From Vibrio mytili (GTDB lineage Bacteria; Pseudomonadota; Gammaproteobacteria; Enterobacterales; Vibrionaceae), in contig NZ_JXOK01000026.1 of assembly GCF_000830505.1 (NCBI RefSeq), forward strand, positions 62,001-126,000: 64,000 nt of DNA. Reading direction: 5' to 3'. Positions 29,474 through 39,484 of the stretch are shown piece after piece; the stretch's first letter is position 1; each line of letters begins with the position of its first letter. A program made the position numbers and the translations under genes. The notes beneath the pieces are model-generated. The model saw nothing but the letters and a program-made list of their open reading frames with translations. It searched no databases and had not been told where the DNA came from.

Positions 29474-30187
29474 GTGAGTTTGATTCCAAGATCAGAAAGA
29501 GCTGCGTTTTTAATTCAACCTAAACTATTTGGTCGTTCTGTCATGAACGCACCTTTGCTTTATTTTCCGGCGCAAATCCAAAGTGATTCTCGCGGCTTAA
29601 TACTCGCTGGCACGCATGGTGATGAGACCGCTTCGATAGCAGGTTTATCCTGCGCGTTAAGAAGCTTACCCGCGCACTGCTTACGTCATGACGTGATATT
29701 GTCGATGAACCCTGATGGTAATCAGCTGGGAACCCGTGCCAACGCAAATCAGGTTGATCTTAACCGAGCCTTTCCGACTGAAAACTGGACAGAACACGGC
29801 AGCGTTTATCGTTGGAGCTCTCACACCCCGGTGCGAGACGTGAAAGTAAAAACGGGCAAAGTCGAACAGCTTGAGCCAGAAGTCTCTGCGCTGATAAGCC
29901 TTATTGAAAAGCGACAGCCCAAATTCGTTGTTTCGTTTCATGAACCACTGGCGTTTATCGATGATCCGGCTCAGTCAGAATTATCAATATGGCTGGCAAA
30001 GCAATTTGACCTAAAGGTCGTTGAAGATGTGGATTATGAAACACCGGGGTCCTTTGGAACATGGTGTAAGGAAAGACAGTTGCCCTGTATTACGGCGGAG
30101 TTGCCAGCCGTATCCGCGGATCACACCATAGAAAACTATCTCACGGCGTTCATAGCGCTTCTACAGTATGACGAAAAAAGTGAGTAA
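29474..30187 (+). CDS. mpaA: Murein peptide amidase A
   Basis: A 237-residue zinc carboxypeptidase-fold enzyme (M14 family) matching E. coli MpaA, which cleaves the gamma-D-Glu-mDAP bond of murein tripeptides during cell-wall recycling in the cytoplasm. Metal ligands are in GTHGDETASIAG (HxxE, about residue 42) and SFHEP (about residue 156). Also conserved are MNPDGNQLGTRANANQVDLNR and the catalytic Glu in ITAELP. No signal peptide. A good ribosome site (AGGAGAGCAAG) precedes its GTG/ATG start. It is divergent from the peptide-binding protein. Confidence 0.88.
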   Translation: MSLIPRSERAAFLIQPKLFGRSVMNAPLLYFPAQIQSDSRGLILAGTHGDETASIAGLSCALRSLPAHCLRHDVILSMNPDGNQLGTRANANQVDLNRAFPTENWTEHGSVYRWSSHTPVRDVKVKTGKVEQLEPEVSALISLIEKRQPKFVVSFHEPLAFIDDPAQSELSIWLAKQFDLKVVEDVDYETPGSFGTWCKERQLPCITAELPAVSADHTIENYLTAFIALLQYDEKSE

Positions 30188-30238
30188 AACATCAGGACTG
30201 AATGACACAGACGCGCTGTTTACAACCAAGTGAGGCAG

Positions 30239-30251
30239 TTTACACTGTAAA
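30239..30251. promoter_or_regulatory. parS2 centromere site
   Basis: TTTACACTGTAAA, flanked by G and C to give a 15-base palindrome, just past mpaA. Confidence 0.75.
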
Positions 30252-30262
30252 CAGATAGCACC

Positions 30263-30416
30263 ATACCAATCAGAATAAGTAAGTGATGGATGTATTGCGC
30301 CGGAAAAATCGCTTAGAGCAAAGCATAAATTGCAGTAACACGTGATTCCAATTTATGACGCAGCTATCCACGATTTTAACCAGCAACAATGATTCATGAC
30401 GTATTTTGATTGGTAT
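30263..30416. repeat. MITE-like element with ATACCAATC inverted ends
   Basis: ATACCAATCA (30263-30272) and its complement TGATTGGTAT (30407-30416) bound 154 bases of non-coding sequence, and the similarity extends a little inward (AATA-GT). The right end overlaps the oxidoreductase stop codon. Related ends occur at 44750, 47097 and 63224. Such ATACCAATC elements are widely repeated in Vibrio genomes, as I recall. Confidence 0.5.
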
Positions 30417-31441
30417 TAATATTTAATGGCCGCTTTACCGATCGATGTACTGCTTTCAATCCGTTTGTGCGCTTCTTTCAACGTTTCCGCACTAAAGCCA
30501 TACAAGGTATTTGTGAGTGTAGATTTAATACGGCCAGCATCAATCAAATTCGCCACTTGGAATAGGATGTCTTGTTGTTTCTGGATATCGTCTGTATTGA
30601 AGAGTGAACGGGTAAACATGAGCTCCCAAACGAAACCTGCAGACTTACCTTGTAGTGCCGATAAATCAATCCCGCTATCGAACTCCACTATAGAACTTAT
30701 CATGCCTTGTGGTGCAATCAGCTCCACCATAGAATCCCAGTGCCCCTTTGTGTCTGCAACATTGAAAATATAATCAACATGCTGAATGCCTTGCTCTCGC
30801 ACAGACGCAACAAGGTCACGATGATTGACCACATGATCAGCGCCCATCTCTCTGACCCATTGTTCAGTTTCGGGCCTTGACGCTGTTGCGATAACATTGA
30901 GACGGGTAAGTTGCTTTGCCAGTTGAATTGCGATAGAACCGACACCACCCGCACCACCAATAATCAGTAGCAATTTTTTCTCTTCTGGACGGACACGCAG
31001 GCGATCAAACAACGCTTCCCAAGCCGTAAGCGTCACTAACGGCATAGCTGCAGCAGATTCATCAGACAGGCTCTTTGGAGCATGAGATACAATACGGTAA
31101 TCGACCGCTTGATATTCTGCATTTGCCCCCATGCGCGTCACATCACCTGCATAGTAGACACGATCTCCGACTTCAAAGCCTGTAACGTCTTGGCCTTTTT
31201 TAACCACTTCCCCTACTGCGTCATACCCCAGCACTTTTGGTTGCTCAAGCGTTTTATCTTGAGCATTACGAATGCGAATTTTGGCGTCTGCTGGGTTAAT
31301 GGATGTTGCGCTAACTTTAACCAGTAGATCGCTCCCTTTTAACTCAGGAAGGTCTGTTTCAAATTCAAACAGACTGTCTTGCTCAGTGATTGCAAATGAT
31401 TGGGTAAAGCCAATTGCTTTCATTTTTGATGGTACTGCCAT
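30416..31441 (-). CDS. Zinc-type alcohol dehydrogenase-like quinone oxidoreductase
   Basis: A 341-residue medium-chain dehydrogenase/reductase of the zinc-binding alcohol dehydrogenase family (adh_fam_1 type). The N-terminal GroES-like domain includes SATSINPADAKIR and LGYDAVGEV; the NADPH-binding Rossmann domain has IIGGAGGVGSIAIQLAKQL (about residues 158-176). The Cys/His zinc ligands of true alcohol dehydrogenases are absent, so it is probably a quinone or enone reductase. It stands alone, with about 500 non-coding bases upstream; no clear regulator site was seen. Confidence 0.85.
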   Translation of the reverse strand: MAVPSKMKAIGFTQSFAITEQDSLFEFETDLPELKGSDLLVKVSATSINPADAKIRIRNAQDKTLEQPKVLGYDAVGEVVKKGQDVTGFEVGDRVYYAGDVTRMGANAEYQAVDYRIVSHAPKSLSDESAAAMPLVTLTAWEALFDRLRVRPEEKKLLLIIGGAGGVGSIAIQLAKQLTRLNVIATASRPETEQWVREMGADHVVNHRDLVASVREQGIQHVDYIFNVADTKGHWDSMVELIAPQGMISSIVEFDSGIDLSALQGKSAGFVWELMFTRSLFNTDDIQKQQDILFQVANLIDAGRIKSTLTNTLYGFSAETLKEAHKRIESSTSIGKAAIKY

Positions 31442-31961
31442 TGTTCTGTCTCCTTGATATGGTTCCGCTAATTTCAGCCAACTCAGTATCTAAATAAATC
31501 GCCAAAGCCCACAACAATTATCAAATTAAATTTGACAATTAAATACCAACTATCGAATTGCAGGAAAGGGGCCTATCTATATATCGATTTCGACTTTATC
31601 TAGCTAACTTAAATACTTTATGGCGTCATCATAGAGGAACAATTAGTAATGAGAAACGGCATCTCATTTGATTGACTATCAAAAATAAATTGAAAATACA
31701 GTTAAACTGTTGGAGAGCTTGCGTTTACATTCGCTTTAATCTGAGTTTTTGGGACAGTTGCAAGAGGAAGAACTCATGATGTGAACCCTTAGCAAGGTCT
31801 GGGTAGTGGTTGCCATTGTGCAAAGAGCCTTTTGTTGAAATAGAACCGTCATTTGCTGTTTGTGATTAATAAACCTAAAAATGAGTGAATCGTTGACATA
31901 AGACAGGATGACTTGGTGAGCAAAAGACCACAGCCAACATGGTAAGACGGTTCTTGATCGC
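31442..31961. other. Intergenic stretch without a convincing gene
   Basis: About 520 bases. An 85-codon minus-strand frame (31736-31993) is present but is Cys/Ser/Gln-rich without a ribosome site, and looks like unrelated or IS-border sequence. Otherwise only the promoter region of the oxidoreductase is expected here. Confidence 0.35.
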
Positions 31962-32399
31962 TTAAACGCTTGTATGGGAGCTTTTTCTAGCAATCAATGA
32001 TTTTTCTTCTAACCACTTTAACGCAACCAACGCTGCGACTGAACAAACGCTTTCATCATTACCGTCAATGAACTTTTGTTCTTCGATTTCAGCAGCAGGA
32101 ATGAGTTCGCCAGTATAATCAGCAAAGTAACAAGTTAGTTTTACTGAGACACCCTGTGCTTTGCCATCAGCCTGAGCCGTGAATGTCTCCATGTATTTAA
32201 TACTGCTTGGAATAAGATCAACTGACAGTTCTTCTTTGATTTCACGAGTTAGGGCTTCAGTGTCGCTTTCACCAATTTCACGTTTACCGCCTGGGAGATA
32301 AAACAGCTCTTTACCTTTAGATCTTACAGCCAAAAACTTACCATCTTGAATCAAAACCCAAGCGAGCTTATCAATTACGTTATTCATTATATTACTCAA
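31962..32399 (-). CDS. NUDIX hydrolase
   Basis: A 145-residue NUDIX pyrophosphohydrolase. The Nudix box is intact at about residues 36-58: GGKREIGESDTEALTREIKE followed by EL, fitting Gx5Ex7REUxEExGU. FYLPGG precedes it. Substrates of this group include nucleoside diphosphate-linked compounds and damaged nucleotides; nothing specifies which. The gene is single, with the start ATG upstream of IMNNVIDKLAWVLI; an alternative start is MNNVID. Confidence 0.85.
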   Translation of the reverse strand: MSNIMNNVIDKLAWVLIQDGKFLAVRSKGKELFYLPGGKREIGESDTEALTREIKEELSVDLIPSSIKYMETFTAQADGKAQGVSVKLTCYFADYTGELIPAAEIEEQKFIDGNDESVCSVAALVALKWLEEKSLIARKSSHTSV

Positions 32400-32509
32400 A
32401 ATTTGAAACTTTACCGGATTGCCGAATGCTTTCTACACAGATTATAGCAAGGTAGATTCCTATTGATCGCATGTTAAAGGATAAAGGTCTAACGCGAAAA
32501 GGGACTTGC

Positions 32510-33409
32510 TTACTTTCGGTTAATTGTACCAAGTTTATCGACAACAAAATCTAAAAACACTTTCACTCGCTCTGGGTGATATTCGCCACCGCGATAGAGA
32601 GCATATAGCGGATACTTCAGGGTTTTAAAACCAATATCAAGCTTTTGCAGTAAGCCCTTTTCTACATACGGCGCTGCGATAATATCAGGTTGATAGCTTG
32701 CTCCAACAGCAGAAAGAGTCAATTGGCGAATTAGCCTTGGGCTATTACTTTTGTATACCGGACGTATGGCCAGGCTCGTACAAGCTTTGCTCTGGCGAGA
32801 AGAGCTGTCTAGGGGCCAGCGAGCGATAGGGTGAAGGTTCGTATCGATAAGGCAAGGCAACTGATCCAATTCCACATCATGTCCGTACTCTTTGGCGAAC
32901 TTGGGCGCAGCGTACACAGAACTTTGCAGTGACATTATCTTGCGATATCTTAAGCCAGAATCCTCTAGTTCACTGGCACGAAATGCAACGTCTATCGCTT
33001 GTTCTACCAAGTCCAGTTTTTGATTAGTAACGATGATATCAATTTGAATCTCAGGATAGCGTGCGTAGAAATCAGGAATAATCGGGCTTAATAATTCCTC
33101 AGCAAATCCCTGCGAAGCAGTCACTCGTATAGCCCCAGACACAGATTTATTCGCTACATCGAGTTGATGGTATAGCTTATCGAATTTCGCTAACACAGCT
33201 CGCGCTTGCAGATAATATTCTTGTCCTGACTGATTAACCGAAAGTTTTCGAGTCGTGCGATGAAACAATTTGACACCCAACTGATCTTCGACTCGATTAA
33301 CGTATTTGGAAGTTAGGGATTTGGAAATGCCTAAACGTTCTGAAGCCGCGGTAAATGATCCTGTCTCTATCACCGCCACGACTGTTCTCATTCCATCGAT
33401 AGTGTCCAT
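32510..33409 (-). CDS. LysR-family regulator divergent from a GST gene
   Basis: A 299-residue LysR protein: ETGSFTAASERLGISKSLTS (helix-turn-helix, about residues 15-34), KLFHRTTRKLSVNQSGQEYY, then the effector domain. This subgroup (CrgA/AphB-like, DUF-free) often controls the divergent neighbour. The adjacent gene, 100 bases away on the other strand, is a glutathione S-transferase, so it is the expected target. Start ATG at 33409 with MDTIDGMRTVVAVIE, typical of the group. Confidence 0.88.
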   Translation of the reverse strand: MDTIDGMRTVVAVIETGSFTAASERLGISKSLTSKYVNRVEDQLGVKLFHRTTRKLSVNQSGQEYYLQARAVLAKFDKLYHQLDVANKSVSGAIRVTASQGFAEELLSPIIPDFYARYPEIQIDIIVTNQKLDLVEQAIDVAFRASELEDSGLRYRKIMSLQSSVYAAPKFAKEYGHDVELDQLPCLIDTNLHPIARWPLDSSSRQSKACTSLAIRPVYKSNSPRLIRQLTLSAVGASYQPDIIAAPYVEKGLLQKLDIGFKTLKYPLYALYRGGEYHPERVKVFLDFVVDKLGTINRK

Positions 33410-33510
33410 TTATTGTCAACATTTTGGAAATTGTTATTCCATAGTAGCGGGGTTTTTCTTCTGTGCAACTTGTTCTTAAATAGAATAAACAACTCGCTGA
33501 GGAAAAAACG

Positions 33511-34164
33511 ATGATAAAGCTATATTGGCACCCTCTCTCAGGGCATGCACACCGTGCACACATGCTGTTAAGTATGCTCGAATTAGACTTTGAACTCATA
33601 ACCGTCGACTTGCCTGGCGGAGAACATCAACAGCCAGAGTTTTTGACACTTAATCCTTTCGGTCAGATTCCCGTATTGGTCGACGGTGAAACCGTCATTT
33701 CTGACTCAAACGCGATCTTGGTTTATCTTGCGACCGTCTATGATAAAGAACTGACGTGGCTTCCAGAATCACCTCAAATGCGTGCCTATATCGAACAGTT
33801 TTTATCTCTCGCCGCTCATCGACTGGCGGGCTCAATAGCCAAACTGCGTGCGGCGAATTTGTTTAATCGCAGCATAGACAGTGCTCCGCTCAGTCATGAA
33901 GCATATAAGCTCCTCACACAAGTTGAGCATTACCAAAGCAACCGCCAATGGTTGGTTGGTACAGGTCCAACTATTGCTGATTTAGCCCTATACAGTTATA
34001 TCAAAGTGGCGCCAGAAGGTGGGATAAGTTTAGCTGACTACCCTAGCTTGCAAGCTTGGCTTAAACGAGTAGAAGCATTGCCAGGATTTGTTCCAATGAA
34101 ATGTTCGAAGGTCGGACTAAGACAAACTGCACTTAAGCGTGATGTCAGCCAAAAAACTAGTTAG
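33511..34164 (+). CDS. Glutathione S-transferase
   Basis: A 217-residue cytosolic GST. The thioredoxin-fold N-terminus is MIKLYWHPLSGHAHRAHMLL with Ser in the catalytic position, then NPFGQIPVLVDG with the cis-Pro and SDSNAILVYL (the SNAIL glutathione-binding motif, about residues 67-76). The C-terminal helical domain has TIADLALYSYI. It conjugates glutathione to electrophiles. The divergent LysR gene probably regulates it. AGGAAAAAACG precedes the ATG. Confidence 0.9.
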   Translation: MIKLYWHPLSGHAHRAHMLLSMLELDFELITVDLPGGEHQQPEFLTLNPFGQIPVLVDGETVISDSNAILVYLATVYDKELTWLPESPQMRAYIEQFLSLAAHRLAGSIAKLRAANLFNRSIDSAPLSHEAYKLLTQVEHYQSNRQWLVGTGPTIADLALYSYIKVAPEGGISLADYPSLQAWLKRVEALPGFVPMKCSKVGLRQTALKRDVSQKTS

Positions 34165-34234
34165 TTTAAATGTGATTGCAAAAAGAGTGCAGTTGATGCA
34201 CCCAAAAAACGTCAAAATGCGCCTGAAGGGCGAG

Positions 34235-35910
34235 TTAATTGGGCACGTCCTCTTCTTCAAGGTTAGCGGAGACTTTGATTTCATATTGATTGAACTGGAA
34301 TGAACATCCGCCGTGACTGCGCTTAGTCGTGACTTGTTCATCTCCAAATTTTACCGTAACGCGCGTAAAAACTTTCTCTTTTGCTTCAACAGTGCACTCC
34401 GTAAGTGCCACTTCTAACTCAGCTTCCATAAGATCTAACTTTTGTTTAATGTCTTCGAGTTGAGTACTGTTTTGTTGTTTAAGTTGCTCAATAAGAACGA
34501 GCTCTTCGTCGCTACGCTCTGACTTTGGACGTTTCTTGTATTCTAGTTCCTTACGGACGACATCCATCGTTTCTTGTTGTGCTTGTTTATATCGCTGTTT
34601 TAAATCGGCGATTCCGTCTTTGAATACTTGATAGCGTGAGAATGCCTCAACATCTGTAGCTGCATCACCTTCAACACCTAACTGCAAACACCGTACTCGG
34701 CCGCCAACTTTTGCCATACCGCCGCTTAATGTGCCATTCTTTTCAGAAGCGTCCATCACCGTCAGATTATTTCCACAAACGATGTCGTTGTTCATGCTAT
34801 GTACCGATAACTCAATATCCTCGTCGGCGACAAGATCGGAATATTGTGCGTAGCTCGCTCGTATTGTGCCCTTGGTTTTTACCAGACAGCTTTTTGGCTG
34901 GCCGTCACTGACTGTATGTCCGATGATACCTTTGCTTACTTGAATATCACCATGAGCCTCAACGTCAGCAGATTCAATGAACCCACCAACTGTAATAGAC
35001 CCTGTTGCTTTCACGATCATCCCTGATTCAATGTTACCACCGATAATGACATTGCCTTTGAACTTCACGTGCCCTGTGTTCACACCCACATTATTCAGAA
35101 ACATCGCATTGTCGACTTCGATTGTCCTATCTTTAATGAGCGGCGTACCAGAGACACTCGCGATGAGAAGGTTCGGATCATTAGGCTGATTTGCGTTCCC
35201 TTACCTGGCTTTAAGGGCCGCTCTTGCCCTTCTTGCGCAGGGACAGGAATGCCTTGTACAGTATAACCAGCTGTCCCTTTTGTTGCTGGGATGCGGCGCA
35301 TCACCTGATCCCCTACCCCCACATCAATGATTTCTCCGAGGTTTCTTAAGTCGATTTTATCACTGGTTGATTGTCCCTCTTTCGGCTTGAGGATTCTCTT
35401 AGTGATATCTTTAACAAGTGGTTTGAAGACAGAGTCTTTGCCTTTGATTGGTTGTTTACCGACGGCGACTGGTTGGACAAAGGTGCTACCTGGTTTAAGC
35501 TTTGTGCTGACAACTAGCACTTTTTTGAGCGCTAATTTATTGATGCCTTTGGTTACTCGAGCATTAGCAAGTGCATAGATCACTTCAGGGCCACGCAAAC
35601 CACGTCCACCGTACGCCCCAGTCACTTTAATACTCGCCAACATATTATCATCAGACAATACAACATCGAGTTGGGCATTGGTTTTCCGAGCGATGACCGT
35701 TCCTTCGTAAGCTTCTGGTTTGTGTTCTCTCGCATTAACAATGAAAGCGTCCACTTCCTTTTGGTCGACGAGCAACTTGTCTGCTTTTAGCACTTTTAAC
35801 TCGTCTTCGAGTTGTTGTGGGTTTAGCTCAAAACTAACGTCCGCATCCCTCGGAAGACTGGCAACAATTTCTGTATTATTTTCAGACCAACCAAGACATA
35901 AGTTCCACAT
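34235..35910 (-). pseudogene. FapA/DUF342-family polymer-forming protein, frameshifted
   Basis: Two overlapping frames make one protein of about 558 residues. The N-terminal part holds the FapA domain (VGDQVMRRIPATKGTAGYTV, then LKPGKGT), and the second part starts with a run of beta-helix repeats (GHVKFKGNVIIGGNIESGM, VKATGSITVGGFI, VEAHGDIQVSKGI) and ends with a coiled coil (about residues 420-510). One G is missing in a G-run at 35198-35200: adding it turns KGTQISLMI into GNANQPNDPNLLIASVSG. DUF342 proteins are linked to polarity, flagella or envelope functions. Relatives on Vibrio chromosome 2 near the origin are known from memory. Confidence 0.75.
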
Positions 35911-36293
35911 TTCGACACCGCTCTTTTTATAACTGATTTAGTTTTCTATCAACGTATCCAGTCTACTTCAAATAATTTTTTGGAAAAGAATTCCTTAGTG
36001 AATATAAGCAGTACGTCACTAAAGCAGAGTTATAGTTATGGCTTACGAAACAAAGTGTTGGATACCTATTACTCAGTTCTGATTTGGGATGTCCGTCTCT
36101 CTCTTTTCGGTTATGTATTTTGACTATTTTGGGGGGCTTTCTATCAATAGAATCTTACGATGTCGATATACGTGAGCAGCACCAACGGCAAACTATGAAT
36201 AAACGTTATCACTCCGACATGATTAAAAACTCGGATGGCCGTCGTTGTTTGCGTTTAAGTTAAGCTTCCCTATATTGAAAAGCAAAAGACAAA
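35911..36293. other. Intergenic region before the tmcA end
   Basis: No gene is seen in about 380 bases. The FapA-like promoter lies at the left end and parS2 sites at the right end. A short TTTTGGGGGGC run near 36130 is not part of a stem. Confidence 0.4.
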
Positions 36294-36306
36294 TTTACAG
36301 TGTAAA
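36294..36306. promoter_or_regulatory. parS2 centromere site (first of a triplet)
   Basis: TTTACAGTGTAAA, one of three copies within 77 bases at the 3' end of tmcA. Confidence 0.8.
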
Positions 36307-36330
36307 CCTCTCTCTTTTCGTCGGGCTAAG

Positions 36331-36343
36331 TTTACAGTGTAAA
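36331..36343. promoter_or_regulatory. parS2 centromere site (second of a triplet)
   Basis: TTTACAGTGTAAA, just outside the tmcA stop codon. Confidence 0.8.
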
Positions 36344-36344
36344 T

Positions 36345-38381
36345 TCAAGATACGCCTTTTACAGTGTAAATTTGCTTTAAACGTTGTTTGATCTCACTTC
36401 GTAGCCGCTGCTCTACTTGCTTTCTGCCAGCCAGTTGAAACTGCTTCGCGCACATAGCCCAGTCATGATTGAGAAAAACCTTGCTAATGAGTAAATCGGA
36501 AGTCGAATCTAAGCCAGACTGAAACAACCACTGCTGCAACCATAAAAGTACCGATTCGTAGCTCCCACCACCTTGGCAATAATTGTGAATCAGCGTGAGT
36601 TTATTCGGATGTAATTTGTCTGTCCGGGATGGTGATTGTAATAAGCGACGATACAAACTAGCTTCAATTTTCGGATACGTTTGAATGACACTTCGCGATA
36701 ATAGTTCGTGCATTAATGCGCTCGCTTCATCGATCCATACCTGCTGTTGATGTTCGGTTTGCCTAACCATCAATAATGAATAGCATCCGCTAGCAGCATC
36801 GCGAGTAGTACCGAGCCGAATCGGTTGGTATCCCGCTTTAAGCCAAAACTGAATAAGCTCGTCTGTCGCGCCGAAGCTGGTGGACAAATACGATATATGG
36901 GAGTCGAGCGTGGCCTCTAGAAGTTTCAACATCGACTGACCTACGCCATGTCGGTGAAGTGACGGATGAACAGCAATTCGCATTATACGTAATGTTGAAA
37001 GGCGCCCAACTTGAGGGTAGCCAAGTTGATTCACGATGGTAATGGGCGTCAGATGCCCTCGAGGACGACGTTTACCGATGGCGATATCGCAAATAATATC
37101 ATCGTCTAAATCGCCCTCTTCGACAGTGAGCATGACCCCTACAATATGATGTTGATCTTTGGCAACCCACATATGGCTACGTTCGTCTTGCAACAGGTGA
37201 AGTAAATCATTGGGTGAAGTTTGATAATGTGCATTAACGAGCAACGCAAAACACTCGCGCAACAGCATAGGGGAAGCGATAAGTTGTTGCTTATCCATTT
37301 TTGTTAATTGTATCTGCCCAGAGAGTTCTAATGATGACTGCCTGATTTCAGCATCCAGCAAAAACGCGTCATAAGACCACGCTTCTAAATGGTCCGTCTC
37401 GCTCCAACGTATCGGTTGTTTTAAATGACAAACATGCATCCCAGGTCTGTTGGCTTTTAGCCAGTCAACAAACTTTAAGGTAAAACCGCGGCCACACCCT
37501 TCGTAACCATGTACCGTAGAGGAAAACACAAGACGATGGTAGTGCTCGGTTATTCTTTTTAATAACGGAACGGGAATCGCTGCTGCTTCGTCAACAAGAA
37601 GTAGATCACACTCAGGTAAGCGATTAAGCAGCTCGTCTGGGGCAACAAATTGAAGACTGCCCTGCCCGACATCTAATCGATCTTTTCTGATTCTATGTCC
37701 GTCCTTCGTTCCACGTGAAGCGTGAACGAAAACGGGCTCTACCGCCTTGAGCGATGGTGCGGTAACTAATATACGCAATGGCTTTTTTACCAGCAAATTA
37801 GCGCTTGCGATACCAAGAGCACTACTTTTTCCTCGCCCGCGATCGGCAGTTAAAACAAGTGGACGCTTGCGATGACCAGTGATCACTTTTTCAATCGCTG
37901 CAATTGCATCCAATTGTTGTAGATACTTCGTGGGTCGTGCCGCCGATGAGAATGCCGGCACGGAGGGTATTGGGCGATGTTGTTCAAGTACTATCAGTTT
38001 ATCCCATTGTGCTTTCAGCCACTGTTGCGCAGGGTCGTTTGACGTTTGTGTCGGTACAACAATAATCAAAATACCACCGCCGACGAGCGAGCCAATCGCG
38101 GCGCTGAAGCTATTGGCATCGAAGCCTTGCCTCGCGTCAAATAACAAGACTTCACACTCTCTACCGAGCAACATATGACCTTGCTTCACGGAGACACAAT
38201 AGTCATCAGCCCATTGCCAATCTCCCATACAAAACCAGGTTTGATGTTGTTGGTATTGGTGAAACTCATTAATGACTTGATCTTGCCAATCAGAATCTCC
38301 GCTAATCACGACACCGACACGCTGAAAAGCTGCCGATACTTGGTGTTGAAGCTGTGAAAGAAATTGAGAATGTGCGTACAT
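36345..38381 (-). CDS. tmcA: tRNA(Met) cytidine acetyltransferase
   Basis: A 678-residue TmcA, which uses acetyl-CoA and ATP to make N4-acetylcytidine at position 34 of elongator tRNA-Met. The order of domains fits: N-terminal Rossmann-like domain, the RNA-helicase-type motor with Walker A TADRGRGKSSALG (about residues 179-191) and Walker B LLLVDEAAAIP (about 260), then the GNAT acetyltransferase with RIMRIAVHPSLHRHGVGQ (acetyl-CoA loop) and a tRNA-binding C-terminus. The last codons contain a parS2 site. It lies downstream of parB2 on the same strand but with about 120 bases between. Confidence 0.95.
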   Translation of the reverse strand: MYAHSQFLSQLQHQVSAAFQRVGVVISGDSDWQDQVINEFHQYQQHQTWFCMGDWQWADDYCVSVKQGHMLLGRECEVLLFDARQGFDANSFSAAIGSLVGGGILIIVVPTQTSNDPAQQWLKAQWDKLIVLEQHRPIPSVPAFSSAARPTKYLQQLDAIAAIEKVITGHRKRPLVLTADRGRGKSSALGIASANLLVKKPLRILVTAPSLKAVEPVFVHASRGTKDGHRIRKDRLDVGQGSLQFVAPDELLNRLPECDLLLVDEAAAIPVPLLKRITEHYHRLVFSSTVHGYEGCGRGFTLKFVDWLKANRPGMHVCHLKQPIRWSETDHLEAWSYDAFLLDAEIRQSSLELSGQIQLTKMDKQQLIASPMLLRECFALLVNAHYQTSPNDLLHLLQDERSHMWVAKDQHHIVGVMLTVEEGDLDDDIICDIAIGKRRPRGHLTPITIVNQLGYPQVGRLSTLRIMRIAVHPSLHRHGVGQSMLKLLEATLDSHISYLSTSFGATDELIQFWLKAGYQPIRLGTTRDAASGCYSLLMVRQTEHQQQVWIDEASALMHELLSRSVIQTYPKIEASLYRRLLQSPSRTDKLHPNKLTLIHNYCQGGGSYESVLLWLQQWLFQSGLDSTSDLLISKVFLNHDWAMCAKQFQLAGRKQVEQRLRSEIKQRLKQIYTVKGVS
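36358..36370. promoter_or_regulatory. parS2 centromere site inside the tmcA coding end
   Basis: TTTACAGTGTAAA, overlapping the last codons of tmcA (its complement encodes Y-T-V-K). Confidence 0.8.
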
Positions 38382-38502
38382 GTAAGCTATCCGACGTTGA
38401 ACTGAATCTATGGTATCACATCACTAACTCTATGCTCTCTTGCTATAAATGACAGCGATAAAAAAACCGCCCGGAGGCGGCTTGAAACGTCAAACAAAGA
38501 GG

Positions 38503-39477
38503 CTATTGCATCTTACTCTGCACAAAGGCGAGTATTTCCTCCATCAAGGTATCGTCCACCTTTTTAAGGTTTAAGGCTAAATTACTGCCTTTACGACTAT
38601 AACTAGCGCGGCCCTTAATCAGCTCAACTTTTTCAGCTTTTTCACTCGGCTTCGCTGGTAACAACTCTTTAATCCAATACTCAAGATTCTCTGTGACTTC
38701 TTTAGTTAAGCGAGCAACGCCTTGCGCCTGGCTTCTTTGCCATAAAAAGCCTTCGCTTGTGCGGCATTTATCTAAAAGTTCTTGCTGCTTGTCAGGTGTT
38801 AGAGTCGAAAACTGTTTGTGCAACTTGACGATCGTTGGTCGGCCAAGATCCGCTACATTAGGATACGCTTGCAGCAATTCCAACGGCAGCGCCGCTGCTT
38901 TTAAGGCACCGCTAACTAACGCCTCGCTACATTGAAACATTTTTGCTAACGCTTTTTGATCTTCCGCTTCACCATTTTCTAGCTTTGCCTGCATCTCTTT
39001 ACCTTTCTCGTAAAGTGATAGCGGCTTGTGCGCATTTGCGACATCAGATAGAAATTTAGCGTGATTAGAGTTAATCTCTTCGCCAACATAAACAAGGAAA
39101 TCTTGCTCAGCCAAAATACAAGATTTGCGTCGACGACTACCATCAAGAACTTCTATCTTGCCATCTTTAGTACGACGACCAACCGCGGGATATTGCTGTC
39201 CTCGTTCTTTTAGCGTAACCAGAACATCAGACAAAGCATGTTCATTTAAAAACGATTGTTCACGAGCATTGTTTTCAAAGACCGTGGTATCAGTCTCTAC
39301 TTTATGGGCAGGTACACGAACCAGTTCAAATTGAACCGTATTCTCACCCGCAACTGCCAACTCGATCACCTGCGCTTTATCTTTTGCTGCAGTTTGTGCT
39401 TCTTGCGGAGTCGCTACACGACGCTTGTTGGTTTTACCAAACAATTTTGCGTTTAATTCAGACGTTTTTAAAGCCAT
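38503..39477 (-). CDS. parB: Chromosome-2 partition protein ParB2
   Basis: A 324-residue ParB. The N-terminal ParB/CTPase domain carries RRTKDGKIEVLDGSRRRKSC (the conserved GSRR nucleotide-binding box, about residues 99-118). The helix-turn-helix region ALAKMFQCSEALVSGALKAA (about 178-197) reads parS, and the C-terminal part dimerises. It binds TTTACAnTGTAAA sites and works with ParA2 to place the chromosome-2 origin. It lies eight bases downstream of parA2, in one operon. Sequence type (plasmid/Vibrio chromosome-2 ParB) differs from chromosomal ParB1. Confidence 0.93.
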   Translation of the reverse strand: MALKTSELNAKLFGKTNKRRVATPQEAQTAAKDKAQVIELAVAGENTVQFELVRVPAHKVETDTTVFENNAREQSFLNEHALSDVLVTLKERGQQYPAVGRRTKDGKIEVLDGSRRRKSCILAEQDFLVYVGEEINSNHAKFLSDVANAHKPLSLYEKGKEMQAKLENGEAEDQKALAKMFQCSEALVSGALKAAALPLELLQAYPNVADLGRPTIVKLHKQFSTLTPDKQQELLDKCRTSEGFLWQRSQAQGVARLTKEVTENLEYWIKELLPAKPSEKAEKVELIKGRASYSRKGSNLALNLKKVDDTLMEEILAFVQSKMQ

Positions 39478-39484
39478 TTACTTA

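Noticed and set aside
31736-31993. 85-codon minus-strand frame before the NUDIX gene
   Set aside because: No ribosome site, atypical composition, overlaps the end of the NUDIX gene; no family.
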